A stretch of 64,000 nt of DNA. Source: Aurantimonas coralicida_A (GTDB taxonomy: Bacteria; Pseudomonadota; Alphaproteobacteria; Rhizobiales; Rhizobiaceae). The translations under genes and the position numbers were made by a program. The notes beneath the pieces are model-generated. The model worked only from the letters and a program-made list of their open reading frames with translations, had not been told where the DNA came from and did no database searches. This document shows positions 60,017-64,000 of this stretch, one piece after another (position 1 is the stretch's first letter; every line of letters begins with the position of its first letter). The stretch is from positions 100,288 through 164,287 of the forward strand of contig NZ_JAYXIH010000005.1 of NCBI RefSeq assembly GCF_036016755.1, given 5' to 3'.

Positions 60017-60031
60017 AGCGGAAAAAACCTC

Positions 60032-60062
60032 TTGAACCTGTAGTCGCTACAGACCGTAGATG
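60032..60062 (+). promoter_or_regulatory. MerR-type promoter/operator of the mer operon
   Basis: TTGAAC (60032-60037), a 19-base spacer and TAGATG (60057-60062). The overlong spacer is the hallmark of MerR-controlled promoters, and it contains the dyad CTGTAG-TCG-CTACAG (60038-60052). MerR bound here would unwind the spacer upon Hg(II) binding. Confidence 0.85.
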
Positions 60063-60093
60063 TTGGTCCACCCGAAAGCGAGGGCCAATCGAC

Positions 60094-60492
60094 ATGAGCG
60101 ACACAGCAGCCGAGATCGGACGAAAAGACGCACGACCGGCCGCCCCGGAGCGGCGCGAGGCGTGGTTCGCGGGCGGCGGTGTCGTCGGCGCGGTGCTCGC
60201 CTCGTCCTGCTGCATCGCGCCGCTGGTTCTGGTCACGCTGGGGATCAGCGGAGCCTGGATCGGCAATCTGACGGCGCTGACCCCCTACCAGCCGTATTTC
60301 GTCGCCCTGACGCTGGTGTTTCTCGGGCTCGGGTTCTGGCAGGTCTATTTCCGGCCGAAAGCGGCCTGCGCGGTCGGCGCCGCCTGCGCCCGCCCCATTG
60401 CCTCGCTGATCACGCAAAGCGCCCTTTGGATCGCCACCGTCCTGGTCATCCTGTCGATGACCAACGCCTGGTGGGCGCCGTTATTCTATTAG
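60094..60492 (+). CDS. merT: Mercuric transport protein MerT
   Basis: A 132-residue inner-membrane protein with three membrane segments. The Hg(II)-binding pair C39-C40 lies in the first (VLASSCCIAPLVLVTLGISG); a second pair of cysteines (KAACAVGAACARP) is in the cytoplasmic loop. It takes Hg(II) from MerP into the cell. It starts the mer operon behind the MerR-type promoter. A longer N-terminus than Tn501 MerT (about 20 polar residues). Confidence 0.93.
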   Translation: MSDTAAEIGRKDARPAAPERREAWFAGGGVVGAVLASSCCIAPLVLVTLGISGAWIGNLTALTPYQPYFVALTLVFLGLGFWQVYFRPKAACAVGAACARPIASLITQSALWIATVLVILSMTNAWWAPLFY

Positions 60493-60502
60493 GAGACCAC
60501 GC

Positions 60503-60838
60503 ATGAAACGCCTGTCGACCCTTTCCCTGGCCGCTGCGATGCTGAGCGTCGTCGGACTTGGCGCGGCCCTGCTTGCCCCGGCGGCGATCGCGCAAACGCA
60601 GACGGAAGCCGCCCCGGCGCTTCAGACCCAAACCTTCACGATCGCAAACATGACCTGCCCGACCTGTCCGATCACCGTCAAACTGGCGATGAGCGGGCTC
60701 GACGGCGTTACTTCGGTCGCGGTCGATCTCGACGCCCAGACGGCCACGGTGGTGTTCGATCCGGCGATAGTCACGCCGGGCGACCTCGCCGAAGCCTCGA
60801 CCAACGCCGGCTACCCGGCCAAAATCACCGGAAGCTGA
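60503..60838 (+). CDS. merP: Periplasmic mercury-binding protein MerP
   Basis: A 111-residue protein with signal peptide (LSTLSLAAAMLSVVGLGAAL, cleavage near AIAQ) and an HMA domain. The metal motif is MTCPTCPITVKLAMSGLDGV (two cysteines), followed by AVDLDAQTATVVFDP. It captures Hg(II) in the periplasm and passes it to MerT. Ten bases after merT. Confidence 0.95.
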   Translation: MKRLSTLSLAAAMLSVVGLGAALLAPAAIAQTQTEAAPALQTQTFTIANMTCPTCPITVKLAMSGLDGVTSVAVDLDAQTATVVFDPAIVTPGDLAEASTNAGYPAKITGS

Positions 60839-60844
60839 TCCGTC

Positions 60845-61063
60845 ATGAAAGACAGGACGCTTCTCAAGACCGGCATTGTCGGCTCGGTGATCGCGGCGAT
60901 CTGCTGCTTCACTCCGGCGCTGGTGATCCTCTTCGCCTTCGCCGGGGTCTCCGCCTGGCTGGCCTTCGCCGACTATGTGCTGTTTCCGCTGCTGTTCCTG
61001 TTTGTCGGCATCACCGCCTACGCCCTCCTGCTACGCCACCGCCACAAGAAAGCCGCCTGCTGA
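60845..61063 (+). CDS. merF: Mercury transporter MerF
   Basis: A 72-residue two-segment membrane protein. It starts MKDRTLLKTGIVGSVIAAIC with the vicinal pair C20-C21 (ICCFTPALVILF); the second cysteine pair of other MerF proteins is reduced to the C-terminal AAC. It provides a further Hg(II) uptake route. The stop overlaps the next gene by one base (TGATGG). Confidence 0.9.
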   Translation: MKDRTLLKTGIVGSVIAAICCFTPALVILFAFAGVSAWLAFADYVLFPLLFLFVGITAYALLLRHRHKKAAC

Positions 61064-61287
61064 TGGAACCTCGCTCCACCCTCACCTGCCCGCAATGCGG
61101 ACACCAGGAAACCGAAACCATGCCGACCGACGCCTGCCAGTTCTTTTATGACTGCAAGGGCTGTGGCGCGCTGCTCAGGCCGAATGCCGGGGATTGCTGC
61201 GTCTATTGCTCCTTCGGCAGCGTGCCCTGTCCGCCGATCCAGGAAGCGCGGGCGAGCGGCGAAACCGCCGCCTGCTGCGCGAGCTAG
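61063..61287 (+). CDS. GDCCVxC-domain cysteine-rich protein of the mer operon
   Basis: A 74-residue soluble protein with twelve cysteines: CPQCGH near the start, DACQFFYDCKGCGALLRP, the family signature GDCCVYCSFGSVPCPP and a terminal ACCAS. GDCCVxC proteins occur in mercury and other metal operons; a metal-binding shuttle between MerF/MerT and the reductase is plausible but unproven. It is coupled to merF by a one-base overlap and lies nine bases before the flavoprotein gene. Confidence 0.88.
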   Translation: MEPRSTLTCPQCGHQETETMPTDACQFFYDCKGCGALLRPNAGDCCVYCSFGSVPCPPIQEARASGETAACCAS

Positions 61288-61296
61288 AGTTAGCCC

Positions 61297-62652
61297 ATGA
61301 CCCAGAATTTCGACCTCATCGTGCTCGGCGTCGGCATGGCCGCCGTCAGCGCCGCCAACAAATGCGCCGCCGCCGGCTGGTCGGTCGCCGTCGTCGACGA
61401 ACTGCCCTATGGCGGCACCTGCGCACTGCGCGGCTGCGACCCGAAGAAGATGCTGCGCCGGGGCGCCGAGATCATCGACGCGGCGCGACTGATGCGCGGC
61501 AAGGGCGTCGAAGCCGGCGACCTTAAGATCGACTGGGCCGATCTGATGGCGTTCAAGCGCAGCTTCACCGACGCGATGCCGGACAAGATCGAGGGCGGTC
61601 TCGACAAGAACGGCGTGAGCACGTTTCACGGCCCGGCGCGCTTCCTGAACGACAACACGGTCGAAATCGGTGGAGAGACCCGGCTGCAGGGCCGCCACAT
61701 CCTGATCGCCACCGGCGCCGAGCCCCGGCCGCTGGAATTTCCGGGCGCCGAACACGTCATCGACAGCACGGCGTTTCTGGAGCTGGAAACGCTGCCGCGC
61801 CGCATCGTCTTCGTCGGCGGCGGCTACATCTCCTTCGAGTTCGCCCATATCGCGGCGCGGGCCGGCAGCGCGGTCCAGATCGTCCAACGGGGCGAACGGC
61901 CGCTGAAGGGTTTTGACCCCGACCTCGTCGACAGACTGGTCGCGCGCGGCCGTGAGGCGGGCGTCGCCGTCACCACCATGACGGATCTCACATCGGTGGA
62001 ACGGAGCGGCGACGGCTACACCGTCCATGCCGAGACCGACGGCAAGCCCGCGACATTCGCCGCCGATCTCGTCGTCCACGGCGCCGGCCGCGTGGCGGCG
62101 ATCGACCGGCTCGACCTTGCGGCGGCGGGGGTCGAGGCGAGCGAGGCCGGCATCCGCGTCGACCGTCATCTCAAGAGCGTTTCCAACCCGGCGGTCTTTG
62201 CCGCGGGTGACGCCGCCGACACGGACGGCCCACCGCTGACGCCGGTGGCCGTTGCCGAGGGCAAGGTCGCCGCCTCGAACATGCTGAAGGGCGATCACGC
62301 CACCGTCGATTATCGCGGCGTACCGAGCGTCGTCTTCACGATTCCCGAGCTTGCCCGGGTCGGCATGCTGGAGTCCGAGGCACGGGAGCAAGGCCGCAAC
62401 TTTCGGGTGGCGTATAACGACACCAGCGGCTGGTACTCCAATCTGCGGGTCGGCGAGACCCATGCCGCCACCAAGATCCTGATCGACGCCGACAGCGACG
62501 AGATTCTCGGCGCGCATCTGCTCGGGCCGGAATATGCCGAGATCGTCAATTTCTGCGGCCTCGCCATGCGGCTGGGGCTGAAAACCCGCGACCTCAAATC
62601 GATGATCGCCGCCTACCCGTCCGTCGGCTCAGACCTCGGCTCGATGCTGTAG
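61297..62652 (+). CDS. MerA-like NAD(P)/FAD-dependent disulfide oxidoreductase
   Basis: A 451-residue pyridine nucleotide-disulfide oxidoreductase. FAD site VLGVGMAAVSAANKCAAAGW, redox pair C42 and C47 in GGTCALRGCDPKK, NAD(P) site IVFVGGGYISFEFAHIAARA, AAGD-type block VFAAGDAADTDG, and a C-terminal dimerisation domain. Unlike standard MerA it has neither the N-terminal HMA domain nor the C-terminal vicinal cysteines; it ends GSDLGSML. The CALRGCDPKK variant differs from the usual CVNVGCVPSK. Its position at the end of the mer operon makes it the candidate mercuric reductase, but glutathione- or thiol-linked reduction is another possibility. Confidence 0.88.
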   Translation: MTQNFDLIVLGVGMAAVSAANKCAAAGWSVAVVDELPYGGTCALRGCDPKKMLRRGAEIIDAARLMRGKGVEAGDLKIDWADLMAFKRSFTDAMPDKIEGGLDKNGVSTFHGPARFLNDNTVEIGGETRLQGRHILIATGAEPRPLEFPGAEHVIDSTAFLELETLPRRIVFVGGGYISFEFAHIAARAGSAVQIVQRGERPLKGFDPDLVDRLVARGREAGVAVTTMTDLTSVERSGDGYTVHAETDGKPATFAADLVVHGAGRVAAIDRLDLAAAGVEASEAGIRVDRHLKSVSNPAVFAAGDAADTDGPPLTPVAVAEGKVAASNMLKGDHATVDYRGVPSVVFTIPELARVGMLESEAREQGRNFRVAYNDTSGWYSNLRVGETHAATKILIDADSDEILGAHLLGPEYAEIVNFCGLAMRLGLKTRDLKSMIAAYPSVGSDLGSML

Positions 62653-62671
62653 TGCGCCTCCCGGCGCGCGC

Positions 62672-64000
62672 CTATCCACGCGGGGCGAAATAGCGGGTGG
62701 CGCCGTCCTCGCCGGTGCCGGTGCGGGCAAGGCCGAGTTCGGCGAGATTGCGCAGCACCTCCTCGACATTCGCCAGCTTCTTTTTCGTCGCCTTGCCGGC
62801 GAAGGCGGCGGCGAGCTGGTCAGGCAGGACCGGCTCGGGGGCGCGCGCCAGCGCGTCGCGGACGAGGCGGATCTGCTCGAAAGTGTCCGCCGGCAGCGCC
62901 GGCGGTTTGACGCCGGCCGCCACCACCGCGATTTCGGCCTCGATCTGCGTCGCGGCGGCGGGCTCGGCCACCTTGTGACCGAGTTTTGGGATCTGGTAGT
63001 CCGGCCGCAGCCAGCGGACATAGCCGCGCTTTTCCTCGGCCTGGCGCTCCAGGTTGAGCGCCACGAGACGGCTCAACAGCTCCTCCTCGGCGACCTCCTG
63101 GTCCTCGCTCTTGAATGGCGAGGGCATGGTCGCGCCGGGCCGGCCGACGAGGCGGGTAGCCAGATCCTCCCAGCCATAGGCGGCGAAGACGGCGCGGTCG
63201 ATGTCGTCGTGAATCTCCTTCAGGACGGCGATCAGCCCGGCATCGTAGATGGCGCGTTCCGCCTCGCTCAGCGGCGGAACGGCGGCGGGCTCTGCGGTTG
63301 CGCCCGGTTCTTCTCCCCGGCGGGGAGAAGGTGGCGCCGCAGGCGCCGGATGAGGGGTCTTGCCACCGCCTTGTCCCTCACCCGGTTCGCTTCGCGAACC
63401 ACCCTCTCCCCCGAGAGGAGAGGAATGGGCGCCCTGCCCGGCACGCCCGGCCCATTCCAGCGCGCGGACGCGCTCCAGCACGTTGTAGAGGCCGGTCATG
63501 GTCAGGAAATCGTGCTCGGCCAGCCGCTGCTTGCGGAAGGCATCGAGCCGCTCACCCAGCTCGGCGAGATGCGCGCGACGCGCGGCATTGCCGGCATCCT
63601 CCGGCCCGCGCAAAGCGGGCGGAACCTCGGCCACGCAGGCGGGAAAGGGAAAGGGGTCGAAGGTGCGGGTATTGTTGTAACGAGGGTCGTTACCGATTCC
63701 CATGAACCCACCAAGCTGAATTGCCCAATATATGTGAAGTCGTGCCGATAGCACCGCTAGCGCGCTATGCGATGCAAAGGCGATTGCTATAAGACCCTGA
63801 TCTGGTAGAGCTGGCTGGCAGATAGATGTAAATATCCTATGCCGCGCAGTCATCGGCGTGACTATGTACCAAGAAATCTTTTCTAATCCATCTCTTATAC
63901 CAACGGGCGCTGATCAAGACCCATGCGCCCACTCTCGCATTCCGATGGACGTGATTTTCCAGGGCTGATCGACGAGCTTGTTCCAAGCTGCGCAGCAGTG
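62672..64000 (-). pseudogene. 3' part of a class I DNA methyltransferase (MmeI/Eco57I-like), interrupted
   Basis: In one frame from the right edge, the DNA encodes KLVDQPWKITSIGMREWAHG, then an in-frame TGA (63914-63916), then SAPVGIRDGLEKISWYIVTP, HRIFTSICQPALPDQGLIA, LSARLHIYWAIQLGGFMG and NNTRTFDPFPFP, the target-recognition part of type II methyltransferase-nuclease proteins. After FDPFPFP there are helical regions and a winged-helix-like end (KKKLANVEEVLRNLAELGLA). The methylase core must lie beyond the window. The stop plus a repeat insert of about 40 residues suggest a decaying gene. The open part below the stop has no good start codon. If the stop is an error, it would be an intact C-terminus. 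Confidence 0.65.
63310..63423. repeat. Palindromic repeat inserted in frame in the methyltransferase gene
   Basis: Four palindromes in 114 bases: CTTCTCCCC-GGC-GGGGAGAAG, GGCGCC-GCA-GGCGCC, GGTTCGC-TTC-GCGAACC and CCTCTC-CCCC-GAGAGG. On the minus strand it encodes SSPLGGEGGSRSEPGEGQGG and following to PSPRRGEE, residues unrelated to methyltransferases. The TCTCCCC/GGGGAGA theme repeats at 49798-49820, so this is a dispersed repeat that can enter coding DNA without breaking the frame. Confidence 0.7.

Overview
The window reads as chromosomal DNA of a GC-rich alphaproteobacterium, most likely of the order Hyphomicrobiales. The reasons are an ExoR-type periplasmic regulator, a PopZ-type polar organiser beside valS, the neighbourhood priA - atpHAGDC - rppH - polysaccharide deacetylase - ctpA - envC, and the AGROH133_08824-type membrane protein. 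Genus cannot be fixed from sequence reading alone.

Layout. 1-14 kb (minus strand): exoR (runs off the left edge), ilvD, a FadL/OmpP1-type outer-membrane channel, valS, popZ-like, tolC-like, pcm, and a RimK-type ATP-grasp ligase paired with a GNAT/C39-peptidase fusion. 14-17 kb: tRNA-Cys, two small envelope proteins, tRNA-Asn with promoter and terminator, and a photolyase. 17-22 kb: a TRAP transporter (dctP, dctQ, dctM) followed by an amidase-fold protein that lacks the usual catalytic lysine and by a tiny membrane protein. 22-28 kb: envelope and oxidative-stress genes (three small exported proteins, GlcG/HbpS-like protein, exported MsrA, DUF302 protein, SDR with a 3' frameshift, Dps), then a transaldolase-like fsa.

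28-33 kb is an accessory island between fsa and priA. It holds an AT-richer, translationally coupled two-gene cassette (a DGQHR/DndB-like protein with DGMQR motif and a protein ending in a HEPN-like R-x4-H motif), a diverged 5' fragment of a second priA, a SulP transporter and an XRE regulator. Intact priA, an exported protein, a membrane protein and the F1 ATP synthase operon follow. That operon carries an extra exported-protein ORF between atpD and atpC, and a 266-bp foldback (MITE-like) element lies beyond atpC. LysE and VOC genes, rppH, a divergent polysaccharide deacetylase, ctpA and an EnvC-like gene close the block.

49-55 kb is another disturbed zone: about 0.9 kb without genes but rich in palindromes, an AbiJ/STM4504-like gene, uvrD with an in-frame repeat-derived insert, and an IS1182-family element inserted 36 bp upstream of the uvrD start. 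55-64 kb: exported dienelactone hydrolase, a cheW-mcp-cheW cluster, a mercury-resistance operon (merR divergent from merT-P-F, a GDCCVxC protein and a MerA-like flavoprotein) with a textbook 19-bp-spacer MerR promoter, and the broken 3' part of a DNA methyltransferase gene that has absorbed a palindromic repeat in frame.

Best candidate for an undescribed system: the 28304-30519 gene pair. Other notable points are the RimK/GNAT-C39 pair, the MerA-like enzyme without C-terminal vicinal cysteines, two coding-sequence repeat insertions, and the amidase lacking its lysine.
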